A stretch of 64,000 bases of DNA from Erysipelothrix aquatica (GTDB taxonomy: Bacteria > Bacillota_I > Bacilli_A > Erysipelotrichales > Erysipelotrichaceae). Made by a program: the position numbers and the translations under genes. Shown here piece after piece: positions 54,719 to 63,277 of this stretch (position 1 is its first letter; every line of letters starts with the position of its first letter). A model generated the notes under the pieces. It did no database searches, was not told the origin of the DNA, and worked only from the letters and a program-made list of their open reading frames with translations. The DNA lies in the NCBI RefSeq assembly GCF_009828775.2, contig NZ_WTSY02000001.1, positions 1 through 64,000 of the forward strand, written 5' to 3'.

Positions 54719-55620
54719 GCATTAGTTCCTCCCGCAACATCAACAAAAATATCGTGTAGACTTGGTGTATAGTCACTGAACAATGTAATCGCCATACCTT
54801 CTTTAATGGTAAATTCAAGAAGTTCTTGATGGGTCATTGTTTCTGGCAATGTTAGAATCATTGTTTTATTGTCATGCTCAACAGTAACACCCTTTGTATT
54901 TAGGAGCTGTTCAAAAGCTTCATTCGGTGTATTCAAGACGAGTTTCACTTTATTCATCCCGCGCTCTTGTTTGATTGCTTCTAGTGATCCTTTTAGAATA
55001 ATCTGCCCAAAATTTATGATTGCAATGTCATCACAAAATGTTTCAACATATGACATCTGATGACTTGAGAATATAATAATCCGATCATCTGAAATATATT
55101 CAGTCAAGGCATCTTGGAATACTTGTGAGTTGACGGGATCAAGCCCACTAAATGGTTCATCAAGAATCAGAATATCCGGTTCATTGAGAAATGCTTGTGT
55201 GATTTGAACTTTTTGTTGATTTCCTTTTGATAAGGTTTCAAGTTTACTATTTAGATAAATGTCTACGCCAAATTTCTTGGACCAATATTCAATTGATTCT
55301 TGAGCATGTTGACGTGTTGCTCCCCGAAGCATCGCAAAATACAATAATTGATCTTTTACGAGTGTCTTTGAATACATACCGCGTTCTTCTGGTAAATAAC
55401 CTATTTTATAATCGCCAGGTTTAAATGGCTTATCATCTATCGTGATGGTTCCATCACTTGCTGCAAAAACATCCATTAAAATTCTTAATGAAGTTGTTTT
55501 CCCTGCTCCGTTTCGACCAAGATAGCCAAAAATTTGACCTGACTTGACTGTGAATGAAATATCTTTAAGTACATGTTTTTCCCCAAAGTACTTATTTACT
55601 TTATGAAAAGTTAGTTTCAT
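54715..55620 (-). CDS. ABC exporter ATP-binding protein (NatA-like)
   Basis: This 301-residue ATPase has Walker A GRNGAGKTTS near residues 35-44, signature LSKGNQQKVQ near 129-138, Walker B ILDEPFSGLD and the switch histidine in FSSHQM. The LSKGNQQKVQ form with a C-terminal DUF4162-like region (residues about 215-300) fits the NatA/YhaQ class. It pairs with the permease downstream. It lies next to, but is separated by a terminator from, the two-component system. Confidence 0.92.
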   Translation of the reverse strand: MKLTFHKVNKYFGEKHVLKDISFTVKSGQIFGYLGRNGAGKTTSLRILMDVFAASDGTITIDDKPFKPGDYKIGYLPEERGMYSKTLVKDQLLYFAMLRGATRQHAQESIEYWSKKFGVDIYLNSKLETLSKGNQQKVQITQAFLNEPDILILDEPFSGLDPVNSQVFQDALTEYISDDRIIIFSSHQMSYVETFCDDIAIINFGQIILKGSLEAIKQERGMNKVKLVLNTPNEAFEQLLNTKGVTVEHDNKTMILTLPETMTHQELLEFTIKEGMAITLFSDYTPSLHDIFVDVAGGTNA

Positions 55621-55691
55621 TGTTTCCCCTCGTTTCTTGTGGCACTATGTTAGTAATGTAACACACTATATAAGAAATGCAAGGATTTTAT

Positions 55692-55721
55692 AAAAAAGAG
55701 CCCGTTTTGACTTGGACTCTT
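55692..55721 (-). terminator. Terminator after the sensor kinase gene
   Basis: On the minus strand AAGAGTCC and GGGCTCTT pair (one T-G) around a 10-base loop and run into TTTTATAAAA. Confidence 0.8.
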
Positions 55722-55725
55722 GTAC

Positions 55726-57189
55726 TTATTTTTTTGAGCGTGTCTGTTTCTTTTGTTTCTTTAGATGTGTTTGGGGACTTGAAGACTGCACCGGTTTTAA
55801 CGTATAGAAAAACGTTGAACCTTCCCCAACCTCAGACGTTACCCAATATTTAGAACCTGTTGCTTCACAAATTGCGCGTACAATTGATAAACCAAGACCT
55901 GAACTACCTCCGGTACGTTGATAATTTTTATCAATCTTATAGTACCGATCCCAGACATGATTAATGATATCTGCATCAATTCCTGGTCCATGATCGCTCA
56001 CTGAAACGGTGACTTCTTTTGGATCAACATGGGCGTGAATTTCAATAATTCGATCATCACCAACATATTTGGTTGCATTATTGATGTAATTATAAAGCAC
56101 TTGCCCCATTTTGATTTCATCCGCAATCACTTCCAACATCGGATCCACGTCAATCACAAAATCAATATCTAACCCTTGGAATAAATTGACACTTCCGAGA
56201 ACTTGATCATATAACTTAAACGTTGTTTCTTTAATATCGAATACTTGTGATTCATATTTAGATAGTGTGAGCATATCATTAACTAAACGTTCTAAGTGAT
56301 TTACCTCATCCACGATAACGCCCAGATGTTTTTCACGCATTTCAGGATCGTCTCCCGAAATATCTTGAATCATCTCAGCATATGCTTTAATCATTGTCAG
56401 TGGTGTCTTAATATCGTGACTCACATTCGCAACAAGATCACGACGAAGTTCATCTGTCTTGCGGAATTCATGCGTCGCGAAGTTTAATGTTTTGGAAAGT
56501 TCTTTTACTTCACTGTATTCATCTTCATTAAATTTAACACTGAGATCTCCATGCGCCAATTTACGCGCATTTTCAGTTATTTGAACGAGCGGTCGGGATA
56601 ACCGTCGCGACAAGATAAACGTTACGATCGTAGCAAATGAAAAGACCATGAGCGCAACCAATCCAAATTGGCGTTTAAGAACAAATATCGTCGAATCTAA
56701 CAACTCGATCGGCGTATTGATGAAAATATAGAAATCATTATCTTGAATCTTGGCATTTTTACCATAAAAGTACATGCCTTGTTCAAAAATTTCACTATCG
56801 AAGCGAATTGAAAAGTCATGAGATTGTGAATTTTGAGTCATCTTCATATATTCTTGGACTGCATCAGACGAGAGATTTGAGATATGACAGTTTGTCCCAA
56901 CTGCATCCGCATTGATAATTCGTATTCCGCGCTCATTATAAACGACAGCACACATGTTTTCTTTCGCTAACATCTGCGTCATTGCTTTTTCGGAATTATA
57001 GAAATCTTCACGCATTAAAAGACGTTCAATTTCAAGAACGTTCTTCTGAATGGTCTGCGCACGGTTTCGTTCATAATAGGGTCCAATAAATGAAATCTGG
57101 AGCATCCACAAAAATAAAAGCATGAGTCCAGTTAGTACTAAGAAGTACAACCAGACTCGAAATGCCATATTTTTAGTTGATGACTTCAA
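55726..57189 (-). CDS. Membrane sensor histidine kinase
   Basis: This 487-residue kinase has two membrane helices (about 10-32 and 170-192) flanking an extracytoplasmic sensor of about 135 residues with two cysteines. HAMP is near 195-245. HisKA carries the phospho-accepting histidine in NVSHDIKTPLTM near residue 259. HATPase motifs are NNATKYV, DHGPGID and GGSSGLGLSI. The C-terminal tail is basic (KKQKKQTRSKK). The longest frame begins with TTG overlapping the regulator gene; an ATG at 57168, 4 bp past the regulator stop, is an equally good start. The signal is unknown. Confidence 0.93.
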   Translation of the reverse strand: MKSSTKNMAFRVWLYFLVLTGLMLLFLWMLQISFIGPYYERNRAQTIQKNVLEIERLLMREDFYNSEKAMTQMLAKENMCAVVYNERGIRIINADAVGTNCHISNLSSDAVQEYMKMTQNSQSHDFSIRFDSEIFEQGMYFYGKNAKIQDNDFYIFINTPIELLDSTIFVLKRQFGLVALMVFSFATIVTFILSRRLSRPLVQITENARKLAHGDLSVKFNEDEYSEVKELSKTLNFATHEFRKTDELRRDLVANVSHDIKTPLTMIKAYAEMIQDISGDDPEMREKHLGVIVDEVNHLERLVNDMLTLSKYESQVFDIKETTFKLYDQVLGSVNLFQGLDIDFVIDVDPMLEVIADEIKMGQVLYNYINNATKYVGDDRIIEIHAHVDPKEVTVSVSDHGPGIDADIINHVWDRYYKIDKNYQRTGGSSGLGLSIVRAICEATGSKYWVTSEVGEGSTFFYTLKPVQSSSPQTHLKKQKKQTRSKK

Positions 57190-57841
57190 ATTTATAACCT
57201 GTTCCGCGTACTGTCACAATATAATCTCTGTAAGCACCGAGGTTCTGGCGCAACATCTTAATGTGGGTATCAACGGTACGATAATCACCATAATAATTAT
57301 AATTCCATACTTTATCTAATAGTACATCTCTAGATAAGGCTTGATCCTTGTGTTGAATGAGAAACACAAGTAAGTCGAATTCCTTAGGTGTAACATTGAT
57401 ACGTTCACCATCCACCGTCAAATTACGGCCCGTAATATCAACTTCAAGTCCGCCAAAAGTATAGACAGAATGTTTCATTCCTTTTGATCGTTCTGCTACG
57501 GCTTTAATGCGTGCCATGAGCTCACGAGGTGAGAATGGTTTCGTTACATAGTCGTCAATTCCAAGCTCAAATCCAAGAAGTTTATCAAACTCTTCTTGGC
57601 GTGCTGAAAGCATGATAATTGGTACATCTTTGATTTTTTTAATTTCTCGGCATGCTGTAAACCCATCAAGATTAGGCATCATGATGTCCAATACAACAAC
57701 ATCATAATCTTCTTCTTTTACTTTATCGATGGCTTCTTGACCATCGGATGCTTCATCCGCAATCAAACCAGATGCTTTTGCATATTCTTTTGCTACTTCG
57801 CGAATTTTGACTTCATCGTCAACAATTAAAAATTTAATCAT
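57173..57841 (-). CDS. OmpR-family response regulator
   Basis: This 222-residue protein has a receiver domain with acidic residues in VDDEVKIRE, the phospho-accepting aspartate in VVVLDIMMPNLDG near residue 50 and the KPF lysine in DDYVTKPFSP. It also has a winged-helix DNA-binding domain (about 125-222) ending in TVRGTGYKFEV. The ATG at 57841 follows AGAGGTGAT. It is the first gene of the pair, with the kinase overlapping or following at once. The nearby NatAB-like exporter is a plausible but unproven target. Confidence 0.95.
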   Translation of the reverse strand: MIKFLIVDDEVKIREVAKEYAKASGLIADEASDGQEAIDKVKEEDYDVVVLDIMMPNLDGFTACREIKKIKDVPIIMLSARQEEFDKLLGFELGIDDYVTKPFSPRELMARIKAVAERSKGMKHSVYTFGGLEVDITGRNLTVDGERINVTPKEFDLLVFLIQHKDQALSRDVLLDKVWNYNYYGDYRTVDTHIKMLRQNLGAYRDYIVTVRGTGYKFEVIN

Positions 57842-57886
57842 CTGTATCACCTCTTAGTTGTAGTTATATCATACACGAAACGGGTA

Positions 57887-60800
57887 CTAGTTTTCAAACG
57901 TAAACATATCTTGAACAATAATTGAATCTGTTTCTTTTACCTGGACTTTAATGAGAACCACCGCTCCAACTTCAAGCTGGTCTTTAATTTTTTCATAGAC
58001 ATTATTGAATACAACAACATCTTTATTATCAGTATCATCGCTAACTTGAAGGAACGCCATCATTTTCCCGTTCTTTGCGCGATGTTGCTTGACTGCTTCG
58101 ATCATGCCAATGACACGATAGTATTCGTAACGTGGCTCGAGTTGAACAAGCGAATCCGTGCCATGTTTGGCTTTCAAAGATTTCGTTGGATGGTCTGAAA
58201 AGTAAAAGCCCAATAAATCATGTTCGTACGCCAAAGTCGCGCGAACATTCTCATTAACCTGCGTAAAGATGGGTTCGCTAATTAGTGAAAAGTTAAGTTG
58301 TTTTCGCCCGTCTTTTTCGACTTTAATAATATTGGCATAGCGAATGGCTTCTTCTAATGATGCGAGCATGGACTCACGATTAGCACCGAAGTAATCCATC
58401 GCCCCCGCTTTAATCAACATCTCAAAATGACTCTTTTTAACCCCAACAAGATTTAATCGGCTCACCGCATCATAAAATGATTTGTACGATCCATTTTCTG
58501 AACGCTCTGCTTCAATCTCTGCTGCAATCGTTCCACTAATTCCTTTAATGATAGTGAATGGCATGCGAATTTTAACACCATCTAGTGTGTAAGCACTATG
58601 GCTATGATCTAAATTGACACTCAATAAACTCACATTGCGACGACGACATTCGTCAATATATTGTCGTGTCTTGACATCGCTTCCTAAAACACTCGAGAGG
58701 AGTTCTGTATAAAAGAGATGTGGGTAGTTTGCTTTAAGATATGAGAGTTGATAGGCAATCAAACCATACGCAACAGAGTGCGATTTATTGAACCCGTAAT
58801 TTGCGAATTTTTCTATTAAATCATAAATTTCATTTGCAAGTTCACGATCATGTCCTTCACGAAGACATCCATTAATAAAATCTTCCCGAAGTGCATTGAG
58901 TTCAACTGCGTTTTTCTTACCCATCGCTTTTCGTAAGATATCCGCTTTTCCAAGTGTGAAACCTGCCATTATTTGCGCAACCTGCATAATTTGTTCTTGA
59001 TAAATTAGAATTCCATAGGTAGATTCAGTAATTTCACGCAACTTCGGATGTAAATATTTAACACTTGATGGGTCTTTACGAGACGCAAGGTACAGTGGAA
59101 TATTTTCCATGGGTCCTGGACGATACAACGCGATTGTATCGACAATGTCCATAAATTTGCTTGGCTTAAGTTTTTTAAGTAATGCTTTCATACCATCTGA
59201 TTCTAATTGAAATACTCCAACAGTTTCGGCAACCGAAAGAAGTTGGTAAGTTTTTGCATCGTCCATCGGAATTTTCATTATGTTAAATGCGGTCGTTTCA
59301 TTAATTTTACGTGCGATGTTGTCGATGATTGTTAGGTTTCTTAGTCCCAAAAAGTCAATTTTGATAAGCCCAATAGCTTCTAAGTACGTCATATCATACT
59401 GTGTTACATGCGTTTCTTCATCAAATGCGAGCAGTGGCACAACATCGTCAAGTGGTTTGCGCGACATAACCACCCCAGCTGCATGCTGTGAAGCATGGCG
59501 CAGTAACCCCTCTACTTTTAAAGCAATTGTAAAAACACGCTTAAGGTGTTTATCGCTATTGAGAAAGGTTCTAAATTTCGGAACGTTGTCATAGTTTTCT
59601 TGAAGCGTGCTTGCGCTAATTAGCTTCGCACCCGTATCTACAGTACGAATTGGAATTTGCAACACTCGACCAACATCACGAAACGCTTGACGCGCTCGTA
59701 ATGTCCCAAATGTCACAATGTTCGCAACATGGTTATGGCCATATTTTTCTTGAACATATTGAATTACAAGATGACGCTTGTCATCTGGAAAGTCGATATC
59801 AATATCTGGCATCGAGATTCTTTCGGGATTCAAGAATCGTTCAAAAAGCAAACCATATTCAATCGGATCTACTTCGGTAATTCCTAAAGCATAAGCAACC
59901 AAAGATCCTGCAGAACTCCCGCGACCCGGGCCAACATAAATGCCCTCTTTTTTTGCGTATCGGATGATGTCGTAAACAATTAGAAAATAATCAGTAAAAT
60001 TCATACCATTGATGACCGATAATTCATACTCGAGACGATCTTCATAAACTTTATTCACCGGTTGCTTAATACGGCGACTTAAGCCAAAGGCAGCAAGTTT
60101 TGATAAGTACACATCGTTGCGAACAGCTTGACCTGTCTCAAAATGAGGCAATGATGTTTTAATACTAAAAACATCGACGGTGCACATATCCGCTATTTTT
60201 TGTGTGTTTTCCAAACAACGTGTATCATACATTGATGCCATCGCTTCTTGGGAATAGAAATTACGATGGGGGGACGAAACCAACGTCTTGTCTTCTAAAT
60301 ACGTTCCTTTACCAATCGCCTGGACAACTCTAAAGGCTTCTTCATCACCTTCAAGTTCATAGTAAACTTTAGACATAGCAACAGGCTCAATATCGCTAAA
60401 AATCGCCATGTCGATAAGTTGCGAGTTTGTTTTTCGAAAGAAATTCGATTCTTGGTGTGATATCCCAATATACAGGTGCGTAAACATTTGCTTCATAACA
60501 TTAAGACGGTGCTTCACCTCATCTAAATTTTGATTCAATAATGCTTTTTCAAACGGACCACCTTCCGAATGTGCGATCACTATCAACGATTTTTCATACG
60601 TTAATATTTCTTCGAATGTAAGCACTGATTTTTGACTTAACGCGTGACTCAGATGCATTAAGCCAATATATCCGGAGTTATCTTTCGCAAGCAATGTCGT
60701 TGTAAACGTCTCTTCTTCGTGCGAGAGCGTCACTTCCATTCCAAATAATGGCTTAACACCAACTTTTTCGGCTGCTTTTTGAAACTCCAATGCTCCAAAA

Positions 60801-60925
60801 AGGACATGCGAATCTGTTAGAGCAACAGCTTGCATGTTATTTTCTTTAGCATTTTTGACAATTGTTTCCACTGACATCAAACCTGCCAGTAACGAATACG
60901 AACTCCGAACGTTTAAATGTATCAT
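57887..60925 (-). CDS. dnaE: DNA polymerase III alpha subunit, DnaE type
   Basis: This 1012-residue second replicative polymerase is shorter than E. coli DnaE (1160), as in other low-GC Gram-positives. The N-terminal PHP domain begins HLNVRSSYSLLAGL and has ALTDSHVLFG. The palm shows GRGSSAGSLVAYALGI and SMPDIDIDFPDD with the three catalytic aspartates. The fingers include NKSHSVAYGLIAYQ, and an OB fold lies near the C-terminus (YRVIGMIEAVKQH). It probably extends primers on the lagging strand before PolC takes over. GAGGTGA precedes the ATG. Confidence 0.97.
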   Translation of the reverse strand: MIHLNVRSSYSLLAGLMSVETIVKNAKENNMQAVALTDSHVLFGALEFQKAAEKVGVKPLFGMEVTLSHEEETFTTTLLAKDNSGYIGLMHLSHALSQKSVLTFEEILTYEKSLIVIAHSEGGPFEKALLNQNLDEVKHRLNVMKQMFTHLYIGISHQESNFFRKTNSQLIDMAIFSDIEPVAMSKVYYELEGDEEAFRVVQAIGKGTYLEDKTLVSSPHRNFYSQEAMASMYDTRCLENTQKIADMCTVDVFSIKTSLPHFETGQAVRNDVYLSKLAAFGLSRRIKQPVNKVYEDRLEYELSVINGMNFTDYFLIVYDIIRYAKKEGIYVGPGRGSSAGSLVAYALGITEVDPIEYGLLFERFLNPERISMPDIDIDFPDDKRHLVIQYVQEKYGHNHVANIVTFGTLRARQAFRDVGRVLQIPIRTVDTGAKLISASTLQENYDNVPKFRTFLNSDKHLKRVFTIALKVEGLLRHASQHAAGVVMSRKPLDDVVPLLAFDEETHVTQYDMTYLEAIGLIKIDFLGLRNLTIIDNIARKINETTAFNIMKIPMDDAKTYQLLSVAETVGVFQLESDGMKALLKKLKPSKFMDIVDTIALYRPGPMENIPLYLASRKDPSSVKYLHPKLREITESTYGILIYQEQIMQVAQIMAGFTLGKADILRKAMGKKNAVELNALREDFINGCLREGHDRELANEIYDLIEKFANYGFNKSHSVAYGLIAYQLSYLKANYPHLFYTELLSSVLGSDVKTRQYIDECRRRNVSLLSVNLDHSHSAYTLDGVKIRMPFTIIKGISGTIAAEIEAERSENGSYKSFYDAVSRLNLVGVKKSHFEMLIKAGAMDYFGANRESMLASLEEAIRYANIIKVEKDGRKQLNFSLISEPIFTQVNENVRATLAYEHDLLGFYFSDHPTKSLKAKHGTDSLVQLEPRYEYYRVIGMIEAVKQHRAKNGKMMAFLQVSDDTDNKDVVVFNNVYEKIKDQLEVGAVVLIKVQVKETDSIIVQDMFTFEN

Positions 60926-60944
60926 GGGTCACCTCATTGCCTTT

Positions 60945-60950
60945 ATTATA
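60945..60950 (-). promoter_or_regulatory. Candidate -10 box upstream of dnaE
   Basis: A minus-strand TATAAT (60945-60950) lies 19 bp before the dnaE start. The hexamer 17 bp upstream (TTCTTT) is a weak -35 and overlaps the galE terminator. Confidence 0.4.
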
Positions 60951-60966
60951 GCGTATGTTTGAAAAG

Positions 60967-60990
60967 AAAAGAACGTATATACGTTCTTTT
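60967..60990 (-). terminator. Palindromic terminator after galE
   Basis: A perfect 24-bp palindrome (centre between 60978 and 60979, arms AAAAGAACGTAT) with flanking T residues lies over the galE stop codon. Confidence 0.85.
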
Positions 60991-62003
60991 TATCCTTCAT
61001 AACCATTCGGGTTGTTACTTTGCCAACGCCATGTATCTTCGCACATTGTGTTGATGTCACGGGTTGCTTCCCAACCGAGTTCTACTTTTGCTTTGTGAGC
61101 GTCTGCATAGCATGTTGCAATGTCTCCAGGGCGTCTTGGTTCAATTGTATACGGAACTGCTTGACCTGATGCCTTTTCAAACGCCTTTACAACATCTAAC
61201 ACAGAATAGCCGTTTCCAGTCCCCAAGTTGTAGACAACATAGCCCTGATTGTCACGAATTGGCTTAAGTGCAGCCACATGACCTGTCGCTAAGTCAGCAA
61301 CGTGGATGTAATCGCGAACACCAGTTCCATCTGGAGTATCATAATCATCACCAAAAACTGATAATTTTTCACGCTTACCGACAGCAACTTGAGCGATGTA
61401 AGGAACCAAATTATTTGGAATTCCTGCAGGATCTTCACCAATCGTACCCGACGCATGTGCTCCAATTGGATTAAAGTAACGTAGAATTACGACATTCCAC
61501 TCTGGATCGGAATTTTGGAGATCCTTAAGAATATCCTCTGTCATCAATTTAGTTGCACCGTATGGATTCGTCGTCGACAATTCAAAGTCTTCTAAGATTG
61601 GATTTGTTTTTGGTGATCCATATACTGTTGCTGATGAGCTAAAGATAATGTTTTTGACATCATGATCACGCATTACTTCGAGCAATGTCAAAGTCCCCGA
61701 AATATTGTTTTTGTAGTATTCGAGAGGTTTAGAAACCGATTCACCAACTGCTTTGAATGCAGCAAAGTGAATTACAGCATCTACTTGTTCTGCATCAAAC
61801 ACAGCACTAAGGGCCGTTTTATCAGTGATATTCACTTTATACATTCCCGGTCTTTGACCTGTAATAGCCTCAATACGATCTAAAACAATGGGACTCGCAT
61901 TAGAATAGTCATCAACAATTACAACTTCATGACCTTGTTCTATCAATTCAATTGTTGTGTGGCTTCCAATATATCCAGCACCACCTGTTACTAAAATTCT
62001 CAT
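60990..62003 (-). CDS. galE: UDP-glucose 4-epimerase
   Basis: This 337-residue short-chain dehydrogenase fold enzyme interconverts UDP-glucose and UDP-galactose (and possibly the N-acetyl forms). NAD-binding GGAGYIGSHT lies near residues 7-16, the catalytic S/T in FSSSATVYG, and the Y-x3-K pair in NPYGATK near 147-153. It follows a nahK-like kinase by 15 bp, so both share a transcript. Galactose-containing surface glycans could draw on its product. Confidence 0.96.
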   Translation of the reverse strand: MRILVTGGAGYIGSHTTIELIEQGHEVVIVDDYSNASPIVLDRIEAITGQRPGMYKVNITDKTALSAVFDAEQVDAVIHFAAFKAVGESVSKPLEYYKNNISGTLTLLEVMRDHDVKNIIFSSSATVYGSPKTNPILEDFELSTTNPYGATKLMTEDILKDLQNSDPEWNVVILRYFNPIGAHASGTIGEDPAGIPNNLVPYIAQVAVGKREKLSVFGDDYDTPDGTGVRDYIHVADLATGHVAALKPIRDNQGYVVYNLGTGNGYSVLDVVKAFEKASGQAVPYTIEPRRPGDIATCYADAHKAKVELGWEATRDINTMCEDTWRWQSNNPNGYEG

Positions 62004-62018
62004 GTCTTTAACTGCTCC

Positions 62019-63092
62019 TTATCTGTATTTGTTAACAACAGCATGCATCGCATCCCATTGTGCTTCCATATCTTGAATCAGTTTCATTTGTGTTCGTGAG
62101 CGTACAAGATTGTGGGTATCGTAATCTGTTTTAAAATAATTATCGCCATCAATGTAATCCGTTAAGAAACGCATACCACATTCTAATGTCATCATTTTAG
62201 CACCGACTGCAAATTGATCCAACTCAACATCCGTAAATGATCCATTACCACCTTCGATAAACCCTTTCGTAAAGGCTTCATAGTACTCAATACTAAAGTT
62301 TACTTTATTCAGATCTTGCTCATCTTCAAGAGCTGTACTGGCTCCAAAGCGAATGGCATCACCAAAGTCATCAACCGCAAACCCTGGCATGACGGTATCC
62401 AAATCCACAACACATAACGCTTGTTTTGTTACATTATCAATCATAACGTTATTTAGTTTTGTGTCATTGTGCGTGACTTTAAGGGGCATTTCTCCTTTTT
62501 CATGCAAATCCCATAGGATGTTCATGAAATCAGCTCGTTCTTTATAGAAATTAATATCTTCTTGAACTGCTGCAGCACGACTCTGTGGGTCACGCGCAAT
62601 CGTTTCTTCAAAAGTTATGTAGCGTGACGGTGTATGATGGAATTTTTCAATTGTGTAGTGCAATGTTTCAACCGGAAATTCTGAGAGTTGATATTGAAAT
62701 TTACCAAATGCAACGCCACTTTGATAGAAGACTTCAGGATCTTCGACCAAATTAAAAGATGTAGCATTGGAGATATATTGGTAAGCTCGCCAATAGTTTC
62801 CTTCTGGATCTTGCGTATATAACGCACCATCTTGTGTGCGGATAATTTCAAGAACTTCACGTTCGGGATTTCCACCTTCTTCAGTGACAATTTTCTTGAT
62901 ATACTGCGTCACACGTTCGACATTCTCCATCAATCCAACTGGATTGGTAAAGATTTGATGATTGATGCGCTGAATAACATATTGATTCGTATCAAAATCG
63001 ACCAAATACGTGTCATTAATATGACCATCACCAACTGGCTTATGGTTTTTATATTCCCCATTGAATTTAAACTCGTTTATTACAGTTAACAT
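62019..63092 (-). CDS. N-acetylhexosamine 1-kinase-like phosphotransferase
   Basis: This 357-residue choline-kinase/APH-fold enzyme resembles bifidobacterial NahK (LnpB) end to end: GDGHINDTYLV near residues 22-32, VTHNDTKLNNVMID near 206-219 (catalytic D), VVDLDTVMPG and RFGASTALEDE, then LECGMRFLTDYIDGD and HNLVRSRTQMKL. NahK phosphorylates GlcNAc and GalNAc at C1. Co-transcription with galE matches that pathway. No galacto-N-biose phosphorylase or uridylyltransferase is visible in this window. GGAGGC precedes the ATG. Confidence 0.85.
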   Translation of the reverse strand: MLTVINEFKFNGEYKNHKPVGDGHINDTYLVDFDTNQYVIQRINHQIFTNPVGLMENVERVTQYIKKIVTEEGGNPEREVLEIIRTQDGALYTQDPEGNYWRAYQYISNATSFNLVEDPEVFYQSGVAFGKFQYQLSEFPVETLHYTIEKFHHTPSRYITFEETIARDPQSRAAAVQEDINFYKERADFMNILWDLHEKGEMPLKVTHNDTKLNNVMIDNVTKQALCVVDLDTVMPGFAVDDFGDAIRFGASTALEDEQDLNKVNFSIEYYEAFTKGFIEGGNGSFTDVELDQFAVGAKMMTLECGMRFLTDYIDGDNYFKTDYDTHNLVRSRTQMKLIQDMEAQWDAMHAVVNKYR

Positions 63093-63112
63093 AATGCCTC
63101 CAATAATTTACT

Positions 63113-63128
63113 TATACTATATAGTATA
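63113..63128. promoter_or_regulatory. 16-bp perfect palindrome upstream of the nahK-like gene
   Basis: TATACTATATAGTATA (63113-63128) is a perfect palindrome 21 bp before the start codon and overlaps the most likely -10 (TATACT). This is an operator-like placement for a dimeric repressor. Confidence 0.55.
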
Positions 63129-63135
63129 CACCTTT

Positions 63136-63164
63136 GCCCTTTCGTTTTAAATAAGTTAAAGGGC
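63136..63164. repeat. Spaced inverted repeat upstream of the nahK-like gene
   Basis: GCCCTTT (63136-63142) and AAAGGGC (63158-63164) form a 7-bp inverted repeat with a 15-base centre, in the -35 region of the same promoter. The rest of 63093-63252 shows nothing else recognisable. Confidence 0.5.
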
Positions 63165-63252
63165 TTTCATAGCGTTACAAACATTCGCAATATTGAGATA
63201 CATTTAAACAAACAAGATTACACAATCACTTGATAACACCCTTCATCAAAAG

Positions 63253-63277
63253 AAAAGACCATTTAAAATGGTCTTTT
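63253..63277 (-). terminator. Terminator after the ZIP transporter gene
   Basis: AAAAGACCAT and ATGGTCTTTT pair over at least 10 bp around TTAAA, with a T-tract on both strands. It overlaps the stop codon of the transporter. Confidence 0.88.
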
